Assembly: GCA_943326015.2 (NCBI GenBank)
Contig: CALPRQ020000033.1
Coordinates: 1-40,682, forward strand
Source: Chitinophaga pinensis
GTDB taxonomy: Bacteria; Pseudomonadota; Gammaproteobacteria; Burkholderiales; Burkholderiaceae_C
Direction: 5' to 3'
DNA length: 40,682 nucleotides
Within the stretch, counting starts at the first letter, position 1. Each line of letters starts with the position of its first letter. The position numbers and the translations under genes were made by a program. Under the pieces are notes generated by a model. It was not told the origin of the DNA. It saw only the letters and a list, made by a program, of their open reading frames with translations, and did no database searches. Positions 14,677-27,491 of the stretch are shown piece by piece.

Positions 14677-16998
14677 TCAGAACAGGACCTTGTAGCTCAG
14701 CTGCAGCTGGCGTGCGGCGCCCGGGGTGTAGAAGCCGCGGTAGAGCGAGTCGGCGTAGAGCTCGTTGGTCAGATTGGTCACGTTGAACTTGAGCGTCTGG
14801 TTGGTGTCCACGGTGTACTCGGCCATCGCATCGACCGTGCTGAAGGCCTTGGCCGTGATGTGGCGCGCGCCCTCCGGGTTCTGCTCGCCGCGGTAGTTCA
14901 GGCCGGCGCCCAGACGCCATTGGGGTGCGACCCGGTAGGTCGTCCACAGGCTGGCGCTGTGCCTGGGCGTGAGCGCCGGGCGGTCACCCTTGAGCTGGGC
15001 GCCGGTGCCCTCGGGGTTCGGCTCGATATTGCTCTCGTCGATCCTGGCTTCGGGGATCCAGCTGTGGTTGTAGAACACTTCCCATTTCGGCGTGATGCGG
15101 CCGGCCAGGTTGAACTCCATGCCGGTGGCGTGGCGCTTGCCCGACAGCAGCATCTGGGTGGAGGCGCTGTCCGGATCGGTGTTGCGCTCGTTGTACTTCT
15201 CGGAGTGGAACAGCGCCACGCCCAGCGAGGCCTTGTTGTCGAACAGCTCGAACTTGCCGCCGAGCTCGAAGTTGCGGCTCTTCTCGGGATCGGTGTTGGC
15301 CGTCTTGGCGCTGTTGCTGCCAGCCGCCAGCGATCCCAGCGCGAACTGATAGCTGTCGCCCGAGGTGTTGTAGGAGGTGCCGAAGGACGCGTAATACGAC
15401 TCGGTCTCGCTCGGTTGGTAGAGCGCGCCCAGGCGCGGGCTGATCAGGTCGTCGCTGCGCTTGAAGCTTGCCGCAGGCGTGCTGCCGTTGACCGGCGCAT
15501 GGTAGGAGGCATCGAAATGGTCCAGCCGCAGCCCGCCGATCAGCTTGATGCTGTCGGTGATGCTGATGGTGTCCTGGGCATAGAGGCCGAGATTGCTGGC
15601 CTGGAAGCGGTTGAGTACCGCCGCGGCTCGGGTGTCGGCGACTCCCACGCCGTTGTTGGGCGTGCCAACCTGGGTGGTCGGCGACGCAGTCAGCCCGCTT
15701 GTGTAGCTGTTGTTGCGCTCGGCGTCCTCATGCGACAGGTCCATGCCCGCAATCAGGCTGTGCTGCTGGCCGAAGGCCTGGAACTTGTCGCTGTAGTCGC
15801 TCTGGACCTGGGTCAGGTCGCTGTAGCCGACGCGGGCTTTTGCGCTGCGCGTGAGCAGCGTCGAGTCCCTGAGCGTCTCGGCCGTGATCGGGCTAATGAT
15901 GGTCGGGCAGTCGGCGCTCGGCTTGCCATCGCGACCGGGGCCACAGAAGCGCACCGCGCTCGCCAGCAGCTCGCGCTCGTAACTGCCATGGCGTACGGTG
16001 GTCTTGAGCTCGCTGTCGTGGTCGAAGCGGTGCGTGTGGCTGAAGGTGCCGTAGGTGCTCTGGGTCTTGAGGTAGTCGCTGGCCAGGCCGTAGTAGTTCT
16101 TGGCCGGCAGGCTGGGACTGATTTCGCCCCGGGTGCCTTCGCTCAGGAACCAGGGATGGTTGTAGAGCGGCTTGCCGTCGGTTTCGAGGTGGTAGAGGCC
16201 GACCGAGAACTCGTCGCGCGTGCCGATGCCCCAGCGGTAGCTCGGCGCGATGCCCTTCTTGTTGATGCTGGCGCCCTGGTTGTCGGCGTCATGCGTCATT
16301 GCGTTGAGGCGCAGCGCCGAATCCTCGCCGGTCATGAGGTTGAAGTCGCCAGTCACGCGCAGTTCATTGCCGCTGCCGACGGTGACATCGACCTCGTGCT
16401 GGTCCAGCAGGAACGGGGTTTTGCTCACCTGGTTCACCACGCCGCCGGTCGAGCCCTTGCCGAACAGCATCGAGGCCGAGCCTTTCAGCACCTCGACCCG
16501 GTCGTGGTTGAAGGTGTCGCGCTCGATCAACGGCGCGTCGCGCAGGCCATCAACGTAGATGTCGCCCGCCTGGCCGAGCGAGAAGCCGCGCAGACGCACG
16601 TCTTCCTCGCCGGTCTCGCCCGCCATGAAGGTCACGCCGGCGGTGGTCTTGAGCAGTTCGCGCAAGTCGTCGAGGTTGCGGTCGTCGATCAGCAGCTCGG
16701 TCATCACCGTGACGGTCTGCGGGATGTCGCGCAGCTCCTGCCTGCCCTTGGCTGCCTGGGTCGAGCTGGTGCGCAGGCTGTTCTTGCTCTTGAGTTCGAC
16801 CGGTTCGGCCTGGTCGCTGACGGTCACGGTCGAGAGCGTCTGGCTGGCGCTGGTCGGCGCAGTCTGGGCATGGGCGGCCAACGAGCCGGCCAGCAGCAAT
16901 GCGCCCAGCGGCAGCAGGGGCGGGCGGGCCAGCAGGGGCAGCGTGTCGAATGCAGGGTGAGCAGCGGCCTGCTCAGGCGGGTTGGCGATGCGGTTCAT
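14677..16998 (-). CDS. TonB-dependent catecholate-type siderophore receptor (Fiu/PiuA-like)
   Basis: A 773-residue outer-membrane receptor. A signal peptide ends near AAHAQ (about 40-45). The TonB box region is [13 protein letters not shown], followed by the plug ([60 protein letters not shown]) and a 22-strand-type barrel ending in [10 protein letters not shown] with terminal Phe. There is no N-terminal signalling extension, so no FecA-type regulation is expected. Linkage to piuC matches Fiu-YbiX and PiuA-PiuC, which import catecholate or monomeric catechol-iron complexes. The start [10 protein letters not shown] at 16998 is preferred; a TBDR promoter with a Fur-like box is at 17085-17099. 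Confidence 0.92.
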   Translation of the reverse strand: MNRIANPPEQAAAHPAFDTLPLLARPPLLPLGALLLAGSLAAHAQTAPTSASQTLSTVTVSDQAEPVELKSKNSLRTSSTQAAKGRQELRDIPQTVTVMTELLIDDRNLDDLRELLKTTAGVTFMAGETGEEDVRLRGFSLGQAGDIYVDGLRDAPLIERDTFNHDRVEVLKGSASMLFGKGSTGGVVNQVSKTPFLLDQHEVDVTVGSGNELRVTGDFNLMTGEDSALRLNAMTHDADNQGASINKKGIAPSYRWGIGTRDEFSVGLYHLETDGKPLYNHPWFLSEGTRGEISPSLPAKNYYGLASDYLKTQSTYGTFSHTHRFDHDSELKTTVRHGSYERELLASAVRFCGPGRDGKPSADCPTIISPITAETLRDSTLLTRSAKARVGYSDLTQVQSDYSDKFQAFGQQHSLIAGMDLSHEDAERNNSYTSGLTASPTTQVGTPNNGVGVADTRAAAVLNRFQASNLGLYAQDTISITDSIKLIGGLRLDHFDASYHAPVNGSTPAASFKRSDDLISPRLGALYQPSETESYYASFGTSYNTSGDSYQFALGSLAAGSNSAKTANTDPEKSRNFELGGKFELFDNKASLGVALFHSEKYNERNTDPDSASTQMLLSGKRHATGMEFNLAGRITPKWEVFYNHSWIPEARIDESNIEPNPEGTGAQLKGDRPALTPRHSASLWTTYRVAPQWRLGAGLNYRGEQNPEGARHITAKAFSTVDAMAEYTVDTNQTLKFNVTNLTNELYADSLYRGFYTPGAARQLQLSYKVLF

Positions 16999-17084
16999 GG
17001 TCAGCAGTAAGGGTGGGACAGATTGGCTGGCTGGCAACGCAAGGAACACGCTGTGGCTGGCTGTGCAGCGGATCATACATCAAA

Positions 17085-17099
17085 CACGAATCATTCGCA
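17085..17099 (-). promoter_or_regulatory. Fur-like box upstream of the siderophore-receptor operon
   Basis: On the minus strand the site reads TGCGAAT-G-ATTCGTG, a 7-1-7 dyad with the core GAATGATTC. Fur boxes in betaproteobacteria often read GAGAATGATTCTC. It lies 87 bases upstream of the receptor start and just past the katG terminator, the expected place for iron control of the seven-gene operon. Confidence 0.6.
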
Positions 17100-17110
17100 T
17101 TAACGTCTTG

Positions 17111-17137
17111 AAAAAAGCGATCCGGATGGATCGCTTT
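17111..17137 (-). terminator. Rho-independent terminator of katG
   Basis: On the minus strand AAAGCGATCC, a 4-base loop and GGATCGCTTT form a perfect 10-bp stem followed by TTT, giving a run of six T. It lies 44 bases past the katG stop and separates katG from the receptor promoter. Confidence 0.85.
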
Positions 17138-17180
17138 CAATCAGCGCTGGTGCGCCGAGGGTGGGGCTGGACGGCCTTGT

Positions 17181-19658
<2,478 letters not shown>

Positions 19659-19722
19659 TCAGCCTGGAGGCGTCGTCCGGCCTTCCATTGTTTGATCCAG
19701 GAACGCAGCCCCACCTCTTTAT

Positions 19723-19770
19723 CACGAATGATTCTCATTTATAATTAGCCATCGACATTCTTCGCAGGAG
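19723..19770 (+). promoter_or_regulatory. Fur-box promoter and ribosome site of the DUF2325-bacterioferritin unit
   Basis: CACGAAT-G-ATTCTCA (19723-19737) fits the Fur 7-1-7 pattern, with a perfect right half. It is followed within three bases by TATAAT (19740-19745), so Fur would cover the core promoter. AGGAG at 19766-19770 is 6 bases before the ATG at 19777. Confidence 0.7.
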
Positions 19771-19776
19771 ATGCAT

Positions 19777-20847
19777 ATGTGTGATCGGTGCACCCGTTCT
19801 CTACCGGCCAACGTCGGGTCTCGCCGCAGACGGCTTTGGGATCTGCCGCATCAATGCCACTGCCCGGTGGTCGGCGTGTGCTTTCCGCTCAGCACGCTGC
19901 GCCAACTGGTCAACAAGGCTCTCGGTGGCAAGGCGATGGCGGATGACTACGAGGTCCATGTCGGTGCGGTGGCCGAATGCACGAAGCGCAATCGACTGTC
20001 GGAAATGCTGCAACAGGACCTGGAGGCGCGCTACGCCAGAAGCGTTCAGGCCTTCAAGGTTGCCAAGAGCGCCAAGGCGGTGGCAGACCTGTGGGCCGAG
20101 GCGGTCCGCAACGGGGATGTCTCCGGGGCGTTCTGGGCCACTCTGACCCATCCTCGTTGTGACGAGATATTGCAGGAAGTCGTGCTGCGGGACATGCACA
20201 TGCTGCAGCATCAGGCCGGGGCCGCTATCCGTGTGGATGCAGGCAGGTTCAATGAGCTGATCAAGGAAAACGGCGTTCTCGCCCGCGAGCTGGGCCGGGC
20301 CCAGGAGCGTTGTACCCGCGTGATCGCGGAAAAGGCGGCTGAGGTCGAGCATTTCCAGGCCCAACTGGTTCAGCAGCGGGCCATCGCGATTGGCAAGGAC
20401 TCCCGGATCGCCTTCCTCGTGCAGGACATGGAGGAGCTGAAGGCCGTGCTGACGACGCAACGCCAGGGCGACACTGCCAGGGAGTCTCCGGTTACCTTCC
20501 ATCTGAAAGAAAAGACCGTGCTGTGCGTTGGCGGCCGCAACGGAAACGTGGCGAACTACCGGGAGGTGATCGAGAAAGCGGGTGGCCATTTTGCCCACCA
20601 CGACGGGGGGCTGGAAGACAGCCACGCTGTGCTCGACTCCGTGCTGGTCGCCGCCGACCTGGTGATCTGCCAGACGGGCTGCATCAGTCACAACGCCTAC
20701 TGGCGGGTCAAGGACTTCTGCAAGCGCACCGGCAAGCAATGCGTCTTCGTCGAGAACCCGAGCACTTCTTCGCTGACGCGCTCTCTGCAACAGGCTGGCG
20801 CAGATGACAAGGCAGCGGAAACCGCTGAGAATCCATCTGCCGTGTGA
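19777..20847 (+). CDS. DUF2325 domain protein with N-terminal Cys/His cluster and coiled-coil
   Basis: A 356-residue protein. The N-terminus has C2 and C5 (MCDRCTRS) and H25, C27, H28, C29 and C34 (HQCHCPVVGVC), a likely metal site. The middle (about 165-230) is helical with heptad-like Glu/Gln/Arg runs. The C-terminal DUF2325 domain (about 248-340) reads KTVLCVGGRNGNVANYREVI, GGHFAHHDGGLEDSHAVLDS and LVICQTGCISHNAYWRVKDF. DUF2325 resembles a Rossmann/P-loop-less regulatory domain of unknown function. The Fur-box promoter and the ferritin gene 29 bases downstream point to a role in iron storage or mobilisation (inference). The ATG at 19777 is chosen over 19771 because of RBS spacing. Confidence 0.82.
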   Translation: MCDRCTRSLPANVGSRRRRLWDLPHQCHCPVVGVCFPLSTLRQLVNKALGGKAMADDYEVHVGAVAECTKRNRLSEMLQQDLEARYARSVQAFKVAKSAKAVADLWAEAVRNGDVSGAFWATLTHPRCDEILQEVVLRDMHMLQHQAGAAIRVDAGRFNELIKENGVLARELGRAQERCTRVIAEKAAEVEHFQAQLVQQRAIAIGKDSRIAFLVQDMEELKAVLTTQRQGDTARESPVTFHLKEKTVLCVGGRNGNVANYREVIEKAGGHFAHHDGGLEDSHAVLDSVLVAADLVICQTGCISHNAYWRVKDFCKRTGKQCVFVENPSTSSLTRSLQQAGADDKAAETAENPSAV

Positions 20848-20876
20848 AAAGTTTCAACACAGGAAAGGACGCCATC

Positions 20877-21332
20877 ATGGACGAACTCAAAACCCAGGCT
20901 GCTATCGATGCCCTCAACCGCATCATGGAACTCGAACTCGCGGGAGTGGTGAAGTACACCCACTACTCGCTGATGGTGTACGGCTACAACCGAATTCCGA
21001 TCGTGTCCTGGATGAAGGGCAATGCCGACGAAAGTCTGGCCCATGCGCACAAGGCCGGGGAACTGGTCACGCTGCTGGGTGGGCATCCTTCATTGAAAAT
21101 CGGTCCGCTGCTGGAAACCGAGCAGCACGACATCGGTGACATCCTGCGCGAAAGCCTGGCGCACGAGAAGAGCGCCTTGGCTGCCTACTACGACTTGCTG
21201 AACATCGTCGAGGGCCAATCGGTACTGCTGGAAGAATACGCGCGGGAGATGATCGTGAGCGAAGAGCTGCATCAGGATGAGGTCAACAAGATGCTGCGTC
21301 GACCTGGCGAGACCGCCGCCTTCAAGGCGTGA
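20877..21332 (+). CDS. Bacterioferritin-like ferritin protein
   Basis: A 151-residue four-helix ferritin-like protein. Helix A has MELELAGVVKYTHYSLMVYG, helix B has ADESLAHAHKAGELVTLLGG, helix C has ESLAHEKSALAAYYDLLN, and helix D ends with EEYAREMIVSEELHQDEVNK, where E129-x-x-H132 is the second diiron pair. E52 and H56 in helix B are spaced by one residue more than the classical E-x-x-H, so the ferroxidase site may differ slightly. A haem-axial Met like Met52 of E. coli Bfr is not obvious. The ATG at 20877 follows AGGAAAGGA. It is co-transcribed with the DUF2325 gene and ended by a hairpin. Confidence 0.85.
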   Translation: MDELKTQAAIDALNRIMELELAGVVKYTHYSLMVYGYNRIPIVSWMKGNADESLAHAHKAGELVTLLGGHPSLKIGPLLETEQHDIGDILRESLAHEKSALAAYYDLLNIVEGQSVLLEEYAREMIVSEELHQDEVNKMLRRPGETAAFKA

Positions 21333-21338
21333 AGATCC

Positions 21339-21361
21339 GGCCGGGTAATGACCCGGCCAGT
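21339..21361 (+). terminator. Terminator of the DUF2325-ferritin operon
   Basis: GGCCGGGT, a 4-base AATG loop and ACCCGGCC form a perfect 8-bp stem starting seven bases past the ferritin stop, followed by AGTTT. The T-run is short, so termination may be incomplete. Confidence 0.65.
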
Positions 21362-21408
21362 TTCGGGGGATTCTTGTCATGTCAAGATGGCGCAGAGCTG
21401 ACAGCGTG

Positions 21409-21428
21409 GCAGCCTGAATCGAGGCTGG
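21409..21428. promoter_or_regulatory. Dyad that could be an upstream activator site for ccoG
   Basis: CAGCCT-N6-AGGCTG is a perfect 6-bp dyad about 76-95 bases upstream of the sigma-54 promoter, at an enhancer-like distance. No protein has been linked to this sequence; it may be a weak hairpin instead. Confidence 0.3.
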
Positions 21429-21503
21429 CAGGCGTGGTCGTCATTCAGGGCTGTCGCTGATCCGGCTGTGAAATCCGGCGCAGAAGCCGGTCATCCTGAT
21501 ACT

Positions 21504-21519
21504 TGGCATGCTTCCTGCA
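21504..21519 (+). promoter_or_regulatory. Sigma-54 (-24/-12) promoter upstream of ccoG
   Basis: TGGCATG-N4-CTGCA matches the consensus TGGCACG-N4-TTGCW at all but two positions, with the exact GG-to-GC spacing. Transcription would start near 21530, 17 bases before the leader ORF at 21547. A PAS/sigma-54 activator is encoded at 7360-8796, but whether it acts here is inference. Confidence 0.6.
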
Positions 21520-21546
21520 CTAAGCTATGGACTTGAGGTAGTCGTC

Positions 21547-21636
21547 ATGCCGGAATTTCTGGAGTGGCGACACCTGCCTGCCCTGCGGCTGTGGCTCGCA
21601 GTGGTCAGTGAATCTTTAGCACTGGAATCCCCATGA
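21547..21636 (+). CDS. 29-residue leader ORF overlapping ccoG
   Basis: ATG at 21547 opens a 29-codon frame, MPEFLEWRHLPALRLWLAVV followed by SESLALESP, whose TGA overlaps the ccoG ATG (ATGA). It begins just after the predicted sigma-54 start site. It is Leu/Trp-rich and amphipathic or hydrophobic in the middle. It could be a translational coupling leader or a real small membrane peptide. I do not recognise the family and there is no strong ribosome site (GAGGTAG lies 8 bases upstream). Confidence 0.4.
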   Translation: MPEFLEWRHLPALRLWLAVVSESLALESP

Positions 21637-23057
21637 CGACGAATCCCGATAAACCGCGTGCTGCCGAGGCCGCTGAAGAAGTCGAAGTCTCGCTCTATCA
21701 GGCGAGCGCAAAGATCTATGCGCGCTCGGTCAAGGGCCTGTTCAACAGCTGGCGCTGGGCGCTGGTCTGGATCACGCAGATCATCTTCTACGGCCTGCCC
21801 TGGCTGGTCTGGAACAACCGCCAGGCCGTGCTGTTCGAGCTTGAGACGCGCCGCTTCTACCTGTTCGGCCTGGTGCTCTACCCGCAGGACTTCATCTACC
21901 TGACCGGCTTGCTGGTGATTGCCGCGCTGGCCTTGTTCCTGTTCACTGCGGTGGCCGGGCGTCTGTGGTGCGGTTACGCCTGCCCGCAGACGGTCTACAC
22001 CGAGATCTTCATGTGGATCGAGAAGAAGATCGAGGGCGACCGCAGCGCACGCATGCGACTCGACGATGGTGCCATGTCGGGCAACAAGTTCGGCCGCAAG
22101 ACGCTCAAGCATGTGGTCTGGGTCCTCTTTTCGCTCTGGACCGGCTTCACTTTCGTGGGTTACTTCACACCGATCAAGGTGCTGGCCGCCGAGTTCGCCA
22201 CCCTGTCGCTCGGCCCGTGGGAGATCTTCTGGGTGCTGTTCTACGGCTTCGCGACCTATGGCAACGCCGGCTGGATGCGCGAGCAGGTCTGCAAGTACAT
22301 GTGTCCCTACGCCCGCTTCCAGAGCGCGATGTTCGACCGTGACACGATGATCGTGACCTACGACGAGCAGCGCGGCGAGCCGCGCGGCGCGCGCAGGAAA
22401 TCGGCCGATCCGAAGGCGCTGGGCCTGGGCTCCTGCATCGACTGCACGCTCTGCGTCCAGGTCTGTCCGACCGGCATCGACATCCGCCAGGGCCTGCAGT
22501 ACGAGTGCATCGGTTGCGGCGCCTGCGTCGATGCCTGCGACGAGGTCATGGACAAGATGAATTACCCGCGCGGCCTGATCAAGTACGCGACCGAAAACGG
22601 CATGGCCAACAACTGGACCAAGCAGCAGATGATCCAGCGCGCCATGCGTCCGCGCGTGCTGGTCTACACCGGTATCCTGCTGGCGATCTGCGTCGCGGTG
22701 GCGGCCAGCCTGTTCATGCGCACGCCGCTCAAGGTCGATGTGATCCGCGACCGTGGCGCTATCGCGCGCATGGTCGAGCAGGGCCGGATCGAGAACGTGT
22801 TCCGCCTGCAGGCCATGAACGCGACCGAGGTGGTGCAGCAGCTCGAAGTCTCGGTTGACGGCCTGCCCGGCATCATGATCGCGTCCGAGCGCACCATGGC
22901 CGTGCAGCCGACCGAGGTCCGCTCGCTGGTGCTGCGCGTGCAGATCCCGCCCGGATCGTCGCCCGGCGGCTCGCACCACATCAAGTTCCAGATCCGTTCG
23001 CTCAACGACTCGGGCATCGCGATCCAGGAGGAAACCGTCTTCCTGGTGCCGCGCTGA
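21633..23057 (+). CDS. ccoG: Cytochrome c oxidase accessory protein CcoG (FixG family)
   Basis: A 474-residue membrane ferredoxin. Helices include IIFYGLPWLVWNNRQAVLFE, DFIYLTGLLVIAALALFLFT and a C-terminal segment near VYTGILLAICVAVAASLFM. The N-terminal WCGYACPQTVYTEIFMWIE is typical. Two 4Fe-4S motifs are at GSCIDCTLCVQVCPTGIDIR and YECIGCGACVDACDEVMDKM. A periplasmic Ig-like FixG domain ends the protein. CcoG reduces copper during assembly of cbb3 oxidase (CcoNOP), which is not in this window. The sigma-54 promoter and leader ORF precede it, an uncommon arrangement. Confidence 0.95.
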   Translation: MTTNPDKPRAAEAAEEVEVSLYQASAKIYARSVKGLFNSWRWALVWITQIIFYGLPWLVWNNRQAVLFELETRRFYLFGLVLYPQDFIYLTGLLVIAALALFLFTAVAGRLWCGYACPQTVYTEIFMWIEKKIEGDRSARMRLDDGAMSGNKFGRKTLKHVVWVLFSLWTGFTFVGYFTPIKVLAAEFATLSLGPWEIFWVLFYGFATYGNAGWMREQVCKYMCPYARFQSAMFDRDTMIVTYDEQRGEPRGARRKSADPKALGLGSCIDCTLCVQVCPTGIDIRQGLQYECIGCGACVDACDEVMDKMNYPRGLIKYATENGMANNWTKQQMIQRAMRPRVLVYTGILLAICVAVAASLFMRTPLKVDVIRDRGAIARMVEQGRIENVFRLQAMNATEVVQQLEVSVDGLPGIMIASERTMAVQPTEVRSLVLRVQIPPGSSPGGSHHIKFQIRSLNDSGIAIQEETVFLVPR

Positions 23058-23083
23058 TCGGGCGCGCATCGCCGGGCGGTTGA

Positions 23084-24004
23084 TCAGCCCGGCACTGGGG
23101 CCAGCGTGCGCCCCAGCGCCAGCAGGCCCGCGTGGTCCAGTTCGGCCGGAACGGTGCTGGCCAGCAGCGCCGCTTCCAGCCCCATTCCGTCCCGGCCGGT
23201 GTCGATCAGCTCATTGCCAGGCAAGTGTTGTCCGGCGGCATCCAGCACCGGCGCTACCCAGGGCGTGCCGGGCGTGGCGCCACGCCGCAGCACCACGGCG
23301 ATGCGGCCGTCCTCCAGCCGCACGAAGGTGCCGGGTGGGCACAGGCCCAGGGCGAGCAGCAGGGCCTGGCCCACGCTGTCGAGGCCGGCTTCGCGGCGCA
23401 CGACCACATGGCGGGCCGAGTCGGTCACGCAGCGACCGCTGCGGTGCTGGCGCGGACTCAGCAGCGCCGCATAGCGGTCGGTCGCCGCCAGTGCGCGCGG
23501 CAGCAGCCCGGGCGTCTCGGCGTGGTGCTGCGCGACGGCCTGCAGCCAGTCGCTGTCCTCGACGCCAAGATCGACCAGCCATTGCGCACCCAGCGCCGGG
23601 TGCCGCGCGATCAGCTCGCGCTGGGCGGTGTCGGGCGGTCTGCGCTGCGCTGTCAGCTGGTTCTGCAGCTGCGCCATGGCCAGGTTCATCGTCAGTGCGG
23701 CCAGCGCCAGGCTGTCGCGTCGGGCGGCATCGAGTCCGAGCGCCGGCGCGATGACGCGGCACAGGCAGGCGCAGAGCGTGGCGTGGGTGGCGCTGTACTG
23801 GGTGCTGGTGAGAGCCGCGCGCTGGAACAGCCAGTAGAGCGATCCGTCGACGTCGGCTTCAAGCAGCGCGGTCAGGCGCGCCTGCAGCGATTGCAGCGCG
23901 GGCAGGAAGCCCGCTCGTTCGCGCGCGTACAGCAGCCAGCCCGCGAGATCGTCCTCGAGCCGGCTCCACTCCCGCATCCAGGTCTGCAACGGCAGGTCGG
24001 CCAT
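23084..24004 (-). CDS. Degenerate HD-GYP-type phosphohydrolase-like protein
   Basis: A 306-residue protein with a helical region resembling HD-GYP domains: YSATHATLCACLCRVIAPAL near 68-87, then DSLALAALTMNLAMAQLQNQ, HPALGAQWLVDLGVEDSDWL and QAVAQHHAETPG. In active members the second segment carries the HD dyad (aALLHDIGK) and a GYP follows HHE. Here HD is replaced by MN and GYP by other residues, so c-di-GMP phosphodiesterase activity is not expected. The C-terminal part (about 225-300) has no recognised domain. It may be a c-di-GMP sensor or an HDOD-like scaffold. It converges on ccoG 26 bases away. Confidence 0.65.
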   Translation of the reverse strand: MADLPLQTWMREWSRLEDDLAGWLLYARERAGFLPALQSLQARLTALLEADVDGSLYWLFQRAALTSTQYSATHATLCACLCRVIAPALGLDAARRDSLALAALTMNLAMAQLQNQLTAQRRPPDTAQRELIARHPALGAQWLVDLGVEDSDWLQAVAQHHAETPGLLPRALAATDRYAALLSPRQHRSGRCVTDSARHVVVRREAGLDSVGQALLLALGLCPPGTFVRLEDGRIAVVLRRGATPGTPWVAPVLDAAGQHLPGNELIDTGRDGMGLEAALLASTVPAELDHAGLLALGRTLAPVPG

Positions 24005-24029
24005 CGGGTCATCCAGCCCAGGGCCGGAA

Positions 24030-24515
24030 TCAGTCGCGGAAGTTGTCGAACGACAGCGGCAGATCGGTCATGTCCTTGCGGATCAGGGCCATCGCCTGTT
24101 GCAGGTCGTCGCGCTTGGCGCCGGTCACGCGCACCTTTTCTTCCTGGATCGCGGCCTGCACCTTCAGCTTGCTGCCCTTGATGAGCTGCTGGATCTTCTT
24201 GGCGTCCTCGCTGGAGATGCCGTTGCGCACCTTGAGGACCTGCTTGACCTTGTCGCCACCGATCTTCTCGACCTTGCCGGCGTCGAGGAAGCGCACGTCG
24301 ACCGATCGCTTGGTCAGCTTGTTGCGCAGGATGTCATCGACCTGCTGGATCTGGAAGTCGCTGTCGCCGAACAGCGTGATTTCCTTGTCCTTGAGCTCGA
24401 CCGCGGCCGAGCTGCCCTTGAAGTCGAAGCGGGTGCCGATTTCCTTGGCGGTCTGGTCGACGGCGTTCTTCACTTCGACCAGGTTGGGTTCGAGGACGGT
24501 GTCAAAAGAGGGCAT
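24030..24515 (-). CDS. yajQ: YajQ-family nucleotide-binding protein
   Basis: A 161-residue protein, [20 protein letters not shown] at the start, with the family blocks [40 protein letters not shown] and [20 protein letters not shown]. YajQ homologues bind nucleotides, in Xanthomonas c-di-GMP, and affect virulence gene transcription. The ATG at 24515 is the conserved start; an upstream in-frame extension is not conserved. It sits 25 bases before the degenerate HD-GYP gene on the same strand, so a shared c-di-GMP theme is possible, and it is divergent from murB. Confidence 0.93.
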   Translation of the reverse strand: MPSFDTVLEPNLVEVKNAVDQTAKEIGTRFDFKGSSAAVELKDKEITLFGDSDFQIQQVDDILRNKLTKRSVDVRFLDAGKVEKIGGDKVKQVLKVRNGISSEDAKKIQQLIKGSKLKVQAAIQEEKVRVTGAKRDDLQQAMALIRKDMTDLPLSFDNFRD

Positions 24516-24579
24516 GATGGATTCCGATTCGGGTTGCGTGCCGGGCTGCCGGATGCGGCCCGGATGAGACAATCCCGGG

Positions 24580-25635
24580 ATGTTAGTCGAGAAAAACCTG
24601 GCCTTGCAGCCCTTCAACAGTTTTGGCATTGCCGCGCGCGCGCTGCGGCTGGCCCGCATCGGTTCCGAGGCCGAGTTGCAGGCGCTGATCCGGCATCCGG
24701 ACTGGTCGGCCGACGACAGCTTCGTGCTGGGCGGCGGCAGCAACATCGTGCTGACCGGCGACGTCCGGAAGCTGGTGCTCAAGGTCGAGATTCCCGGCCG
24801 GCGCCTGCTGCGCGAGACCGACCGGGGCTGGCTGGTCGAGGCCGGCGCCGGCGAGCGCTGGCACGACTTCGTGGCCTGGACGCTGGCGCAGGGCTGGCCC
24901 GGGCTGGAGAACCTGGCGCTGATCCCCGGCACGGTCGGCGCCTCGCCGGTGCAGAACATCGGCGCCTATGGCGTCGAGTGCCAGGACCGCTTCGACTCGC
25001 TCGACGCGATCGACCTCGAAACCGGTGCAGCCTTCAGCCTGGACGCCGCCCAATGCGGCTTCGGCTACCGCGATTCGGTCTTCAAGCACGAGCGCGCCGC
25101 CGACGGGCGTGGCTTCGGTCTCAAGGGCCGGGCGCTGATCACCCGCGTGCGCTTCCTGCTGCCCAAACCCTGGAAGCCGGTGCTGGGCTACCTCGATCTG
25201 GAGCGCAAGATGATGGAAACCGGCCTGGTCAACCCGAGCGCGCAGCAGATCTTCGACATGGTCTGCGCGGTCCGGCGCGCCAAGCTGCCCGACCCGGCCG
25301 TGATCGGCAACGCCGGCAGCTTCTTCAAGAACCCGAGCGTCACGCCCGAGCAATGCGAAGACATCATCGCGCGCGAGCCCAAGGTGGTGCATTACCCGAT
25401 GCCCGACGGCAGCGTCAAGCTGGCGGCCGGCTGGCTGATCGACGCCTGTGGCTGGAAGGGCAAGACCGTGGGCCATGCCGGCGTCTACGACAAGCAGGCG
25501 CTGGTGCTGGTGAACCGGGGCGACGCCGAGCATCCCTGCACCGGCGGCGAGGTCATGACGCTGGCGCGCGCGATCCAGACCAGCGTCTACGAGCGCTTCG
25601 GCATCCGGCTCGAACCCGAACCCGTGGTGCTCTGA
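24580..25635 (+). CDS. murB: UDP-N-acetylenolpyruvoylglucosamine reductase MurB
   Basis: A 351-residue FAD enzyme of peptidoglycan precursor synthesis (UDP-GlcNAc-enolpyruvate to UDP-MurNAc). FAD-binding motifs are [20 protein letters not shown] and [20 protein letters not shown]. The catalytic Ser lies in [20 protein letters not shown] and the C-terminal Glu in [13 protein letters not shown]. Length and the lack of the C-terminal insertion fit the E. coli-type I class. It has its own promoter region shared with divergent yajQ and converges on argG. Confidence 0.96.
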   Translation: MLVEKNLALQPFNSFGIAARALRLARIGSEAELQALIRHPDWSADDSFVLGGGSNIVLTGDVRKLVLKVEIPGRRLLRETDRGWLVEAGAGERWHDFVAWTLAQGWPGLENLALIPGTVGASPVQNIGAYGVECQDRFDSLDAIDLETGAAFSLDAAQCGFGYRDSVFKHERAADGRGFGLKGRALITRVRFLLPKPWKPVLGYLDLERKMMETGLVNPSAQQIFDMVCAVRRAKLPDPAVIGNAGSFFKNPSVTPEQCEDIIAREPKVVHYPMPDGSVKLAAGWLIDACGWKGKTVGHAGVYDKQALVLVNRGDAEHPCTGGEVMTLARAIQTSVYERFGIRLEPEPVVL

Positions 25636-25684
25636 GCGATCAGCGTCGCCAGGCGAATCGACGTCCGACCTGGAGCGCCCAATG

Positions 25685-25710
25685 AAAAAGGGCCGGCGAT
25701 CTGCCAGCCC
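25685..25710 (-). terminator. Rho-independent terminator of argG
   Basis: On the minus strand GGGCTGGC, a 5-base loop and GCCGGCCC form an 8-bp stem with one mismatch followed by TTTTT. It lies 27 bases past the argG stop. Confidence 0.85.
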
Positions 25711-25736
25711 CTGGTCATGCGCTCAGCGCGGCAGGT

Positions 25737-27408
<1,672 letters not shown>

Positions 27409-27491
27409 GGAAATATCCGCTCGCGAGACATCGCGGTTAAAAAGGTGGAGAAAGCCTGGCGCCGCCCGCAGCGGCGCGCCAACCCGCCATT

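Noticed and set aside
14398-17010. 870-codon plus-strand open frame opposite the TonB-dependent receptor
   Set aside because: Antisense shadow of the receptor gene, with biased composition and no motifs.
24099-25685. 528-codon plus-strand open frame through yajQ and murB
   Set aside because: It is an out-of-frame reading of murB and the reverse of yajQ with Arg/Ala-rich composition.
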